Source of the DNA: DASQFU01 sp035632955
GTDB taxonomy: Bacteria; Eisenbacteria; RBG-16-71-46
Reading direction: 5' to 3'
Assembly (NCBI GenBank): GCA_035632955.1
Contig: DASQFU010000003.1
Span: 1 to 6,747 of the forward strand
Length of the DNA: 6,747 nucleotides
Shown: one piece after another, positions 1 to 5,686 of the stretch
Numbering within the stretch: position 1 is the stretch's first letter
How the letters are laid out: the number at the start of each line of letters is the position of its first letter
The notes under the pieces: generated by a model
What the model saw: only the letters and a program-made list of their open reading frames with translations
What the model was told of the DNA's origin: nothing
The model's database searches: none
Translations under genes and position numbers: made by a program

Positions 1-1044
1 TCCAGTGTCGAGCAGCTCGGTCTCGCGCTCGATCAGCTCGATCGGGCAGCCCGCGGGATCGACCTTGAGGCCGGGGCCCGTGGCCGGGCACTGGTCGAGG
101 CCGTCGCACACCCCGTCACCGTCGGCGTCCTTCGGGCAGCCGCGCTCGTCGACCTGGCAGCCGGCGGGCGTGTTCTCGCACTGATCGACGCCGTTCACGA
201 CCCCGTCCCCGTCCGAATCGTTCGGACATCCCTTGTCGTCCACCGAGGCGCCCTTGGGTGTATCCGCGCACTGGTCGACGCCGTCGCACACCCCGTCTCC
301 GTCCGCGTCGCTCGGGCAGCCCTTCCGATCGACCTTGCAGCCGAGCGGAGTGTTCGGGCACTCGTCGATGCCGTCGAAGACGCTGTCGCGGTCGGCATCC
401 TGCGGGCAACCGCGCGCATCGACGGTCGCGCCGATCGGCGTGCCCGGGCACTGGTCGAGCCAGTCGCGCACGCCGTCCAGATCCATGTCGCGAGGCTTGC
501 CGCCGAACAGAAAATGGAGTCCGGCGGTGGCGGCGAACTGGTTGCCGAGGCCCTGCCGCGAACGCTCCTGGAACCAGATGTCCCGCACTTGCAGGCGCAG
601 CCACGTGCGCTGGTTGCGGATGTTGAACAGGGCTCCGAGGCCGAGGCTTCCCGAGCCGCGTTGCAGTTTCGCCGGATCGAGCTCCTTGGCATGGCTCTGA
701 CCGATGCCGGCGCCGATCAGGACGTAGGGCACGACGCGCGCTTCGGCGGGACGTAGGTTCCAGCGCATGTCCACGCCCAGATACGAGAAGTTGCGCTTCC
801 CCTTGGGCAGCGTGTCGGTCTTGGCGGGACCGAACAGAGCCGTGGCCTCGAGCACGAACGCCGGCGTGAAGCGCCGCCCGATGCTGCCGGCGAACGCGGG
901 ACCCGACCGGAGCCGGGAGCGCGTGTCGTAGTGGAAATGGCCGGCCTGGCCCGACACTTCGTACGGTGTGCCGGCGATTTGCGCCGCGGCGGGCGTTGCG
1001 ACCAGAGCGACGAGCAGCGCGAACGCAGCCTTCAGCCGACTCAT
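1..1044 (-). CDS. OmpA-like outer-membrane protein with TSP3 repeats, N-terminal part
   Basis: The reading frame starts at the ATG at 1044 on the minus strand and stays open for 348 codons to the window edge, so the C-terminus is missing. Residues 1-21 form a signal peptide: basic start (MSRLK), hydrophobic core, and a probable cut after A21 in TPAAA-Q. Residues 22 to about 185 alternate polar and hydrophobic stretches with aromatic ends (e.g. HFLFGG before the repeats), as in small outer-membrane beta-barrels. Residues 186-335 are five TSP3 calcium-binding repeats. The last visible residues (IERETELLDTG) resemble the linker that precedes a C-terminal OmpA peptidoglycan-binding domain in this architecture. 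That domain is inferred, not seen. The likely role is structural, tying the outer membrane to the wall. A good ribosome-binding site (GGGAGG, plus-strand 1055-1060) sits 10 nt before the ATG and fixes the start. The gene is divergent from the dinB-folP-cdaA cluster. Confidence 0.85.
   Translation of the reverse strand, partial: MSRLKAAFALLVALVATPAAAQIAGTPYEVSGQAGHFHYDTRSRLRSGPAFAGSIGRRFTPAFVLEATALFGPAKTDTLPKGKRNFSYLGVDMRWNLRPAEARVVPYVLIGAGIGQSHAKELDPAKLQRGSGSLGLGALFNIRNQRTWLRLQVRDIWFQERSRQGLGNQFAATAGLHFLFGGKPRDMDLDGVRDWLDQCPGTPIGATVDARGCPQDADRDSVFDGIDECPNTPLGCKVDRKGCPSDADGDGVCDGVDQCADTPKGASVDDKGCPNDSDGDGVVNGVDQCENTPAGCQVDERGCPKDADGDGVCDGLDQCPATGPGLKVDPAGCPIELIERETELLDTG
40..489 (-). repeat. 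five 90-bp TSP3-type coding repeats
   Basis: Five tandem units begin at plus-strand positions 489, 399, 309, 219 and 129, exactly 90 bp apart, each encoding 30 residues. Each unit reads roughly D-x-D-x-D-x-x-x-D/N-x-x-D-x-C, then a turn rich in T, P and G, then V-D-x-x-G-C-P. The regularly spaced aspartates match the calcium-binding pattern of thrombospondin type-3 repeats. Units 3 and 5 carry an extra Cys at position 8 (G-V-C-D-G), and units 2 and 4 carry one at position 20 or 21 of the turn, so disulfide pairing may differ between units. In unit 2 the D-G pair of the loop is D-S. Confidence 0.9.
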
Positions 1045-1054
1045 GCGGACGAAA

Positions 1055-1060
1055 CCTCCC
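1055..1060 (-). promoter_or_regulatory. ribosome-binding site of the outer-membrane protein gene
   Basis: On the minus strand this reads GGGAGG, followed by 10 nt and the ATG at 1044. It is a near-consensus Shine-Dalgarno site and supports that start over longer overlapping open frames. Confidence 0.7.
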
Positions 1061-1135
1061 TACCGGGATGGTCCAGCTCGGTGATGGGTCGGAGCGGGCG
1101 CGGATGAGGCGCAGCGCGGAGCGTTGCGACCGCCC

Positions 1136-1173
1136 CTGCCGGCGGCCTCCGAAGGAGGGCGGCGCGCCGGCAG
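1136..1173. other. GC-rich inverted repeat in the divergent intergenic region
   Basis: The outer arms CTGCCGGCG (1136-1144) and CGCCGGCAG (1165-1173) are perfect 9-bp complements. Inside them CCTCC and GGAGG form a second stem around a GAA loop, with unpaired bases between. No run of T follows on either strand, so it does not look like a standard intrinsic terminator. It lies between two divergent genes, 86 bp before the DinB-like start and 92 bp before the outer-membrane protein start. It could be a 5' leader structure or an operator, but I see no further support for either. Confidence 0.5.
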
Positions 1174-1247
1174 AAAGACCGGTAAGTGCTACCATCCGCG
1201 CCGCGTGAGGTCAACGAATACACCGTCACGAGCATGCGATGTCCACC

Positions 1248-1252
1248 AGGGG
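1248..1252 (+). promoter_or_regulatory. ribosome-binding site of the DinB-like gene
   Basis: AGGGG lies 6 nt before the ATG at 1259. It decides the start there rather than at the upstream in-frame ATG at 1124, whose extra 45 residues are low-complexity, basic and unlike the family. Confidence 0.6.
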
Positions 1253-1258
1253 TTCCGG

Positions 1259-1732
1259 ATGACAGGTGAAGAGCGCCGGCAGCTCATCGATCAGTATCGT
1301 GCAGGATTCGACGAAGTCGTGCGCAGTCTGGAAGGATTTCCCGCCGAAGCGATGACCGCACACCCGATCCCTGGCAAGTGGAGCGCTCGCGAGATCGTCC
1401 ATCACCTGGCCGACAGCGAATCCCAGGCCGCGATCCGCCTGCGGAGATTGATCGCGGAGGATCGGCCCGTGATCCACGCCTACGATCAGGAAGCCTACGC
1501 CGCGAAGCTCCGCTACAACGAGCGCGACATGGCCCCGGCCCTCGAGGCGTTTCGCGCCGCCCGGGCCACCACTGTTCAGCTCCTGGATCGCATGGACGAC
1601 GACGAGTGGCGGCGTGAAGGCTGGCATCCCGAGCACGGCCTCTACACCGCCGAGGGGTGGCTCCGGATCTACAGCATCCACGCCCACAATCATGCGGCGC
1701 AGATCCGCCGGCTCCGGGGGGCGCTGAAGTAG
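1259..1732 (+). CDS. DinB-like (YfiT/DinB superfamily) putative metal-dependent protein
   Basis: This 157-residue protein has the typical length and layout of the DinB/YfiT four-helix-bundle superfamily. Visible marks are P-G-K-W-S-A-R-E-I-V-H-H-L-A-D-S-E (residues 38-54), a middle helix with F-R-A-A-R (98-102), and a C-terminal H-A-H-N-H (141-145) followed by A-A-Q-I-R-R-L. In the family three histidines, one in the first motif and two in the last, bind a divalent metal; H48 or H49, H141 and H145 are the natural candidates. Members include thiol transferases (bacillithiol, mycothiol) and many proteins of unknown substrate, so I give no reaction. There is no signal peptide or membrane segment, so it should be cytoplasmic. 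Its stop is 8 bp before the folP start, with the folP ribosome-binding site overlapping the stop, so it is probably the first gene of a dinB-like/folP/cdaA transcript. Confidence 0.8.
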   Translation: MTGEERRQLIDQYRAGFDEVVRSLEGFPAEAMTAHPIPGKWSAREIVHHLADSESQAAIRLRRLIAEDRPVIHAYDQEAYAAKLRYNERDMAPALEAFRAARATTVQLLDRMDDDEWRREGWHPEHGLYTAEGWLRIYSIHAHNHAAQIRRLRGALK

Positions 1733-1740
1733 GAACCTCG

Positions 1741-2598
1741 ATGCTCTGGCGCTGTCGCGACCGGACGTTCGATCTCGCCGAGCGCAGTCTGGTGATGGGC
1801 GTCGTCAACGTCACGCCGGACTCGTTCTCGGATGGCGGGCGCTTCCTCTCCCCGGACGCCGCTGCGGAACAGACGCGCCTCCTGATCGCCGAGGGCGCCG
1901 ACCTCGTGGACCTGGGAGCCGAGAGCACCCGGCCCGGGGCGGCAGCCGTGGCGCCCGAGGAGCAATGGCGGCGCCTCGAGCCCGTGTTCGCAGCCTTGGC
2001 CTGCGTACCGGAGCCGTGCCTGTCGGTGGACACGGCGAGTCCCTGGGTGGCCGAACGGGCGCTCGGCGCGGGCGCGCGCGTGATCAACGACGTCACCGCC
2101 CTCGGCGATCCGGCCATGGCCCAGGTGGCGGTGGGTCACGATGCCGGCGTCGTCCTCATGCACATGCGCGGCAGCCCTGCGTCCATGCAGGACGAGCCGC
2201 GCTACGACGACGCGGCGACCGAGATCGCGTCGTGGCTCGGCGACCGCCTGGCCGCCGCGCGCATGAGCGGGATCGCCGACGAGCAGATCGCGCTCGACCC
2301 GGGCATCGGCTTCGGCAAGTCGCCGCGTCACAACCTCGAGCTGCTGGCGCGGCTCGAGGAGTGCGTGGCGCTCGGCCGGCCGGTCGCCGTCGGGGTGTCG
2401 CGCAAACGTTTCATCGGCGCGCTCCTCGACTTGCCCGTAGACGAGCGCCTCGAGGGCGGCCTCGCCGCCGCCGCGGTCGCCGTGTTCCTCGGCGCCCGGA
2501 TCATCCGCACCCACGACGTTCGGGCGACCGTGCGGGCGGTGCGGGTGGCGGATGCGCTGCGCGCCGCGCGTCGCGCGCAGGAGCGCATCCGGTCCTGA
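1741..2598 (+). CDS. folP: dihydropteroate synthase
   Basis: FolP joins 6-hydroxymethyl-7,8-dihydropterin pyrophosphate to p-aminobenzoate to give 7,8-dihydropteroate in folate synthesis. It is cytoplasmic and is the sulfonamide target. The 285-residue product is full length for the TIM-barrel family and shows its motifs in order: M-G-V-V-N-V-T-P-D-S-F-S-D-G-G (19-33), E-S-T-R-P-G (61-66, pABA loop), S-V-D-T (94-97), I-N-D-V (114-117), M-H-M-R-G (139-143), D-P-G-I-G-F-G-K (185-192), S-R-K (219-221) and a closing R-T-H-D-V. The pterin-binding Asp, Asn and Lys positions all look intact. I chose the ATG at 1741 because the family's N-terminal region begins there and AGGA lies 6 nt upstream. An in-frame ATG at 1657 lies inside the preceding gene and would add 28 unrelated residues. 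cdaA follows after 71 bp. Confidence 0.96.
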   Translation: MLWRCRDRTFDLAERSLVMGVVNVTPDSFSDGGRFLSPDAAAEQTRLLIAEGADLVDLGAESTRPGAAAVAPEEQWRRLEPVFAALACVPEPCLSVDTASPWVAERALGAGARVINDVTALGDPAMAQVAVGHDAGVVLMHMRGSPASMQDEPRYDDAATEIASWLGDRLAAARMSGIADEQIALDPGIGFGKSPRHNLELLARLEECVALGRPVAVGVSRKRFIGALLDLPVDERLEGGLAAAAVAVFLGARIIRTHDVRATVRAVRVADALRAARRAQERIRS

Positions 2599-2669
2599 GC
2601 GAGGTGGATGTGGGCAGTGCCCGGCGCTTCTGATAGAGTCGATGGGCGCGCTCTGCACGCACCTCGATC

Positions 2670-3485
2670 ATGACTCCGGTCCATCAGTTCTGGTTCCTCG
2701 ACCTCCTCGATATCTTTCTGGTGGCGGTTCTCTTCTACCGCCTCCTGATCCTCGTCAAGGGCACGCGCTCGGCCCAGATGTACGTGGGCCTGCTCGTGAT
2801 CGCGATGGTCGGCATCGCGGCGCGCGAGTTCGACCTGATCGCCGTCAAGTGGATCGCGGAGAGCCTCAAGACCGTCTGGCTGATCGCGTTCGTGATCCTG
2901 TTCCAGCCCGAGTTGCGCCAGGCGCTCTCGCAGTTCGGTCGCACCCGCTACTTCCGGTCGTTCCTGCGCGGCGAGAACTACGGCGTGCTCGGTGAAGTCG
3001 TGCGGGCGGTCGAGACGCTGGCGCAGCGGCGGCACGGTGCTTTGATCGTCGTCGAGCGCAACGTCGGGCTGCGGAACTTCGTCGACACCGGCACCAAGAT
3101 CGACGCCAAAGTGTCAGCGAACCTGTTGGTGACGCTGTTCAGCCCCGGCTCGCCGCTCCATGACGGCGCGACGGTGTTGCGAGAGGACACGGTCGTCGCC
3201 GCGTCCTGCATCCTGCCGTTGTCGTCGAATCCGCGCACCGCCGCCATGTCGCTCGGCACGCGGCATCGCGCGGCACTTGGTCTCTCGGAGGAATCGGACG
3301 CCGCGATCATCGTCGTCAGCGAGGAGAACGGCAGCATCTCGATCGCCTACCGCGGTCAGATGAAGGGCCAGCTCACCGAAGGCGAGTTGCGCAGCGAGCT
3401 GTCGCGCATCTTCCGCATTCGTCCGGAGAGTGAGCCGGAGCTGCCGATGGCTCCCGAACATACCGCGGAAAAAGCCGCGGGCTGA
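2670..3485 (+). CDS. cdaA: diadenylate cyclase CdaA (DisA_N/DAC domain membrane protein)
   Basis: CdaA makes cyclic di-AMP from two ATP at the inner face of the cytoplasmic membrane; the messenger controls potassium and osmolyte transport and cell-wall homeostasis. The 271-residue product has three hydrophobic segments at about 12-29, 37-51 and 66-78. Then come the family signature F-Q-P-E-L-R (78-83) and a DAC domain with both catalytic motifs, D-G-A (165-167, within P-L-H-D-G-A-T) and R-H-R (198-200, within L-G-T-R-H-R-A-A-L-G). All key residues are present. The C-terminal 25 or so residues are polar and probably disordered. There is no clear Shine-Dalgarno site before the ATG at 2670, though the N-terminus aligns well with the family. 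In many bacteria cdaA is followed by cdaR (ybbR) and glmM. Here neither follows, and the next gene is a tRNA. Confidence 0.95.
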   Translation: MTPVHQFWFLDLLDIFLVAVLFYRLLILVKGTRSAQMYVGLLVIAMVGIAAREFDLIAVKWIAESLKTVWLIAFVILFQPELRQALSQFGRTRYFRSFLRGENYGVLGEVVRAVETLAQRRHGALIVVERNVGLRNFVDTGTKIDAKVSANLLVTLFSPGSPLHDGATVLREDTVVAASCILPLSSNPRTAAMSLGTRHRAALGLSEESDAAIIVVSEENGSISIAYRGQMKGQLTEGELRSELSRIFRIRPESEPELPMAPEHTAEKAAG

Positions 3486-3542
3486 GCGGGCCAGATGCAG
3501 CCCGGGCCGTGACGCGAGGCAAGCGCTTCGGGGCCGGTCATC

Positions 3543-3571
3543 TTGACTTGAAACGCCCTGCCGCCTACTGT
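3543..3571 (+). promoter_or_regulatory. sigma70-like promoter for the tRNA gene and probably tilS-hpt-ftsH
   Basis: A -35 box TTGACT (3543-3548) and a -10 box TACTGT (3566-3571) are separated by exactly 17 bp. The -35 box is 5 of 6 to consensus and the -10 is weaker (T, A and final T match). Transcription would begin near 3578, about 34 nt before the mature tRNA 5' end, a usual distance for a tRNA leader. No other promoter is evident before ftsH, so it may serve the whole cluster. Confidence 0.55.
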
Positions 3572-3581
3572 CCGTCGCTCG

Positions 3582-3599
3582 CCATTCCGCCCGGAATGG
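3582..3599 (+). other. short hairpin in the tRNA leader
   Basis: CCATTCC (3582-3588) and GGAATGG (3593-3599) are perfect 7-bp complements around the loop GCCC. It is followed by GGCCTCCTTTTG, then the tRNA from 3612. If the promoter just upstream is real, the hairpin lies in the 5' leader, where it could guide processing. The four-T run is too short and too far away for a convincing terminator. Confidence 0.45.
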
Positions 3600-3611
3600 G
3601 CCTCCTTTTGA

Positions 3612-3687
3612 GGCGGCGTAGCTCAGCTGGTAGAGCAGGAGAATCATAATCTCTGTGTCCGGGGTTCGAGTCCCTGCGCCGCCACCA
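3612..3687 (+). tRNA. tRNA with CAU anticodon, probably elongator tRNA-Met (tRNA-Ile2 not excluded)
   Basis: A full cloverleaf can be drawn. The acceptor GGCGGCG (3612-3618) pairs with CGCCGCC (3677-3683), followed by A73 and an encoded CCA (3685-3687). The D arm is GCTC/GAGC. The anticodon stem GGAGA/TCTCT (one G-U pair) closes loop ATCATAA with anticodon CAT at 3645-3647. The T stem CGGGG/CCCTG (one G-U pair) closes loop TTCGAGT. It lacks the three G-C pairs of an initiator anticodon stem and pairs normally at 1-72, so it is not tRNA-fMet. A CAU tRNA can be elongator Met, or Ile2, whose C34 is turned into lysidine by TilS. Positions 4 and 5 are G4-C69 and G5-C68, unlike the C4-G69 and C5-G68 pairs used by E. 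coli TilS, and the GGCGGxG acceptor resembles bacterial Met tRNAs as I remember them. The G27-U43 pair, however, is shared with E. coli tRNA-Ile2. tilS lies immediately downstream. Confidence 0.93.
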
Positions 3688-5121
3688 TCCACCTCGCGCC
3701 GGCGGCTGAGGCGCATCGAACCCGTCCTGCGCCGGGCACTTCGCGGCCCCTGTGCGCTGCCGGCCGGCAGCCGCGTTTTGGTCGCCGTCAGCGGCGGAGC
3801 CGATTCGACCGCCCTGCTCCTCGGCCTGTCGCGGCTCGCTCCCGAGCTCGGAATCGAGGTCTGCGCCGCGCACCTGAACCACCGGCTGCGCGGGCGCGGA
3901 GCCGACGAGGATCAATCCTTCGCCCGCGCTCTGTGCGCCCGCCTCGCCGTGCCGATCGAGGCGAGCCGCTGGAACACGCGCGCGCGCATGAAGCGTCTCG
4001 GGCTTTCCGGGCAGAACGGACTGCGAGTCCTGCGCGGGCGATTCCTCGTCGCCGCCGCCCGCCGCGCCCGTGCCGGCTTCATCGCCACTGCTCACACGGC
4101 TGACGATCAACTCGAGACCGTGCTGCTCCGGCTCGCCCGGGGCGCGGGGCTGCGCGGGCTCGGGGGCATGAGCGCGCGGCGCGGCCCTCGGATCCGGCCA
4201 CTGCTCGAGGCCAGCCGTGCCGACATCGAGGCGGACCTGCGTTCAGTCGGCCAGGATTGGCGCGAGGATCCCTCCAACCAGGATCTCGCCTATGCGCGCA
4301 ACCGGGTTCGGCATCAGGTCGTGCCTGCCCTGCTGAAAGTAGTTGGCGCCTTTCCGACGCCTCGCGCGCGGCGCCTGCTGGCGTTGCGTGTGGAATCGGG
4401 CGTCCGCGAGCTGCGCTCAGCTCGACGAGCGCTCGAGCAGTGGTCGGCTCGGGTCTTTCCGACGGTCGCGCGCATCAAAGGCAGGGAGATTGCGCTTGAT
4501 TCGGAAACCCTGGCTTCCTACCCTTACGCGATTCAGCGCTTGATTTTACGCCGTTCATGGGGCGCGTTCGGGAAGGCCCGGGGAGGACTCACCGGCCGCC
4601 ATCTCGAAGCTTCCGCAAGTCTGTTAGCTTCATCCCGCGACCGAGCCCGGGTGGAATTGCCGAGCCGGATGCGCTTGGAGCGCAGAGGGATGGATGTTCG
4701 GCTCGGCCCAACGACCACGGCGGACCAGGGGCGCGCGGTTCGCGTCCCCACGCCGGGAAGTTGTCGCTGGGCTCGGGGTTTCGCTTCGGCGCGGTGGGTG
4801 AGTGGGGATCACGCCAGAGGGACGCTGCCCCGGAAATCCGGAAGCGAGGAGTATTTCGCGGCCGAGGGTGTCCTTGGACCGCTGGAGTTGCGGCCCGCAA
4901 CGCCCGATGAAAGGTTCGTGCCCTTTGGCCGGAGGCGCGAGCAGCGCCTGGGTCGATTTCTGAGCCGGCAACGAGTAGCACATGCCCTGCGGGAACGGCC
5001 GCTGGTCCTGGCCGACTCCGGAGGGATCTTGTGGGTAGTCGGCGTACGTAGGTCGGCGCGGGCCCCGGTGACCGCCGACACGCAACGAGCCCTCCGGGTC
5101 CGAGCGGAGTTCCATGACTGA
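3655..5121 (+). CDS. tilS: tRNA(Ile)-lysidine synthetase
   Basis: TilS uses ATP and lysine to convert C34 of tRNA-Ile(CAU) to lysidine, so that it reads AUA and is charged with Ile. Counting from the GTG at 3655, the PP-loop S-G-G-A-D-S is at 46-51, H-L-N-H-R-L-R at 73-79, A-T-A-H-T-A-D-D-Q-L-E-T at 144-155, R-P-L-L at 181-184, and W-R-E-D-P-S-N...R-N-R-V-R-H at 202-220. A TilS C-terminal domain is at about 410-475 (L-R-P-A-T-P-D-E-R-F, then W-V-V-G-V-R). All catalytic motifs are intact. The start is uncertain. The GTG at 3655 lies inside the tRNA T-arm side, and its first residues (SGVRVPAPPP) simply translate tRNA. No ATG, GTG or TTG occurs in frame between the tRNA end and the beta-strand before the PP-loop. 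CTG at 3706 would give a family-like N-terminus of about 28 residues before the PP-loop. The end overlaps hpt by 8 bp. Confidence 0.93.
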   Translation: MSGVRVPAPPPSTSRRRLRRIEPVLRRALRGPCALPAGSRVLVAVSGGADSTALLLGLSRLAPELGIEVCAAHLNHRLRGRGADEDQSFARALCARLAVPIEASRWNTRARMKRLGLSGQNGLRVLRGRFLVAAARRARAGFIATAHTADDQLETVLLRLARGAGLRGLGGMSARRGPRIRPLLEASRADIEADLRSVGQDWREDPSNQDLAYARNRVRHQVVPALLKVVGAFPTPRARRLLALRVESGVRELRSARRALEQWSARVFPTVARIKGREIALDSETLASYPYAIQRLILRRSWGAFGKARGGLTGRHLEASASLLASSRDRARVELPSRMRLERRGMDVRLGPTTTADQGRAVRVPTPGSCRWARGFASARWVSGDHARGTLPRKSGSEEYFAAEGVLGPLELRPATPDERFVPFGRRREQRLGRFLSRQRVAHALRERPLVLADSGGILWVVGVRRSARAPVTADTQRALRVRAEFHD

Positions 5122-5686
5122 GAGCGTGCACGCCGAGACTGCGAACCCGCTCGCCAAGGAGCCGGTGATTCGGGTGCTGTTCACCGCCGAGCAGATTGCG
5201 GCCCGCGTCCGCGAGCTCGGGCTCGAGATCGCGCGAGACTACCAGGACAAGCATCCGATGTTCGTCGGCGTGCTCAAGGGCGCATGCATGTTCCAGTGCG
5301 ACCTGGCGCGCGCGACGCCGTTCGAAGTCGAGCTGGATTTCCTCTCGATCTCGTCCTACGGCGCCGGCACCACTTCGAGCGGCACGGTGCGGCTGGTGTC
5401 CGATCTGCGCAACGACATCGCCGGCCGGCACGTCGTGCTGTGTGAAGGCGTTATCGACTCCGGTCTCAGCGTTTCGTTCATTCTCGATCTGTTGCGCGTT
5501 CGCGGGCCTGCCAGCCTGAAAGTCGCGACGCTGCTCGACAAGCAGCCCTGCCGCAAGGTCGTGGTGCCGGTCGATTACGCCGGCTGGGCGATCGGCAGCG
5601 AGTTCGTCATTGGTTACGGCATGGATGCGGCAGAGCGCTACCGCAACTTGCCGTTCGTCGGAGTCGTGGAGGAGCCAAGCTCGTGA
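5114..5686 (+). CDS. hpt: hypoxanthine(-guanine) phosphoribosyltransferase
   Basis: Hpt transfers ribose-5-phosphate from PRPP to hypoxanthine or guanine in purine salvage, in the cytosol. The 190-residue product is family length and shows G-V-L-K-G-A (52-57, pyrophosphate loop), S-S-Y-G followed by T-S-S-G (80-90, flexible active-site loop), the PRPP motif C-E-G-V-I-D-S-G-L-S (110-119), L-L-D-K (140-143, with the purine-contacting Lys), and F-V-I-G-Y-G-M-D...Y-R-N-L-P (164-180). The PRPP motif is unusual. The family has E-D-x-x-D-T-G, while here the second acidic residue is Gly112; E111 and the catalytic base D115 remain. Trp158 stands where Phe usually stacks on the purine. The ATG at 5114 overlaps the tilS stop, with GGAG 4 nt upstream, and the stop overlaps the ftsH GTG, so translation of the three genes is probably coupled. 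Presence between tilS and ftsH matches the conserved cluster known from Bacillus and many other bacteria. Confidence 0.95.
   Translation: MTESVHAETANPLAKEPVIRVLFTAEQIAARVRELGLEIARDYQDKHPMFVGVLKGACMFQCDLARATPFEVELDFLSISSYGAGTTSSGTVRLVSDLRNDIAGRHVVLCEGVIDSGLSVSFILDLLRVRGPASLKVATLLDKQPCRKVVVPVDYAGWAIGSEFVIGYGMDAAERYRNLPFVGVVEEPSS
5668..5674 (+). promoter_or_regulatory. ribosome-binding site of ftsH
   Basis: GGAGGAG lies 8 nt before GTG 5683, inside the end of hpt. This strong site decides the GTG start of ftsH; the first in-frame ATG (codon 60, within the end of the first membrane segment) would delete most of that segment. Confidence 0.75.

Noticed and set aside
116..1195. Long minus-strand open frame of 359 codons over the outer-membrane protein gene
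   Set aside because: It is a different frame from the signal-peptide/barrel/TSP3 reading, is Arg/Gly-rich, and shows no domain; it is a shadow of high-GC coding sequence.
1124..1258. N-terminal extension of the DinB-like gene from ATG 1124
   Set aside because: The extra 45 residues are basic and low-complexity, run through the intergenic hairpin, and match nothing in the family; the ATG at 1259 has its own AGGGG site.
3463..3480. CCGCGG / CCGCGG hairpin with an A-rich loop at the end of cdaA as a terminator
   Set aside because: The stem is only 6 bp, lies inside the coding sequence before the stop, and no T-run follows.
3114..3716. Minus-strand open frame across the tRNA (contains GAGTRTPDTEIMILLLYQ)
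   Set aside because: That peptide is the antisense translation of the tRNA, a well-known false-gene pattern; the remainder is opposite cdaA.
3565..4110. Minus-strand open frame with RRRDSNPGHRDYDSPALP
   Set aside because: Again antisense tRNA translation, followed by a stretch antisense to tilS.
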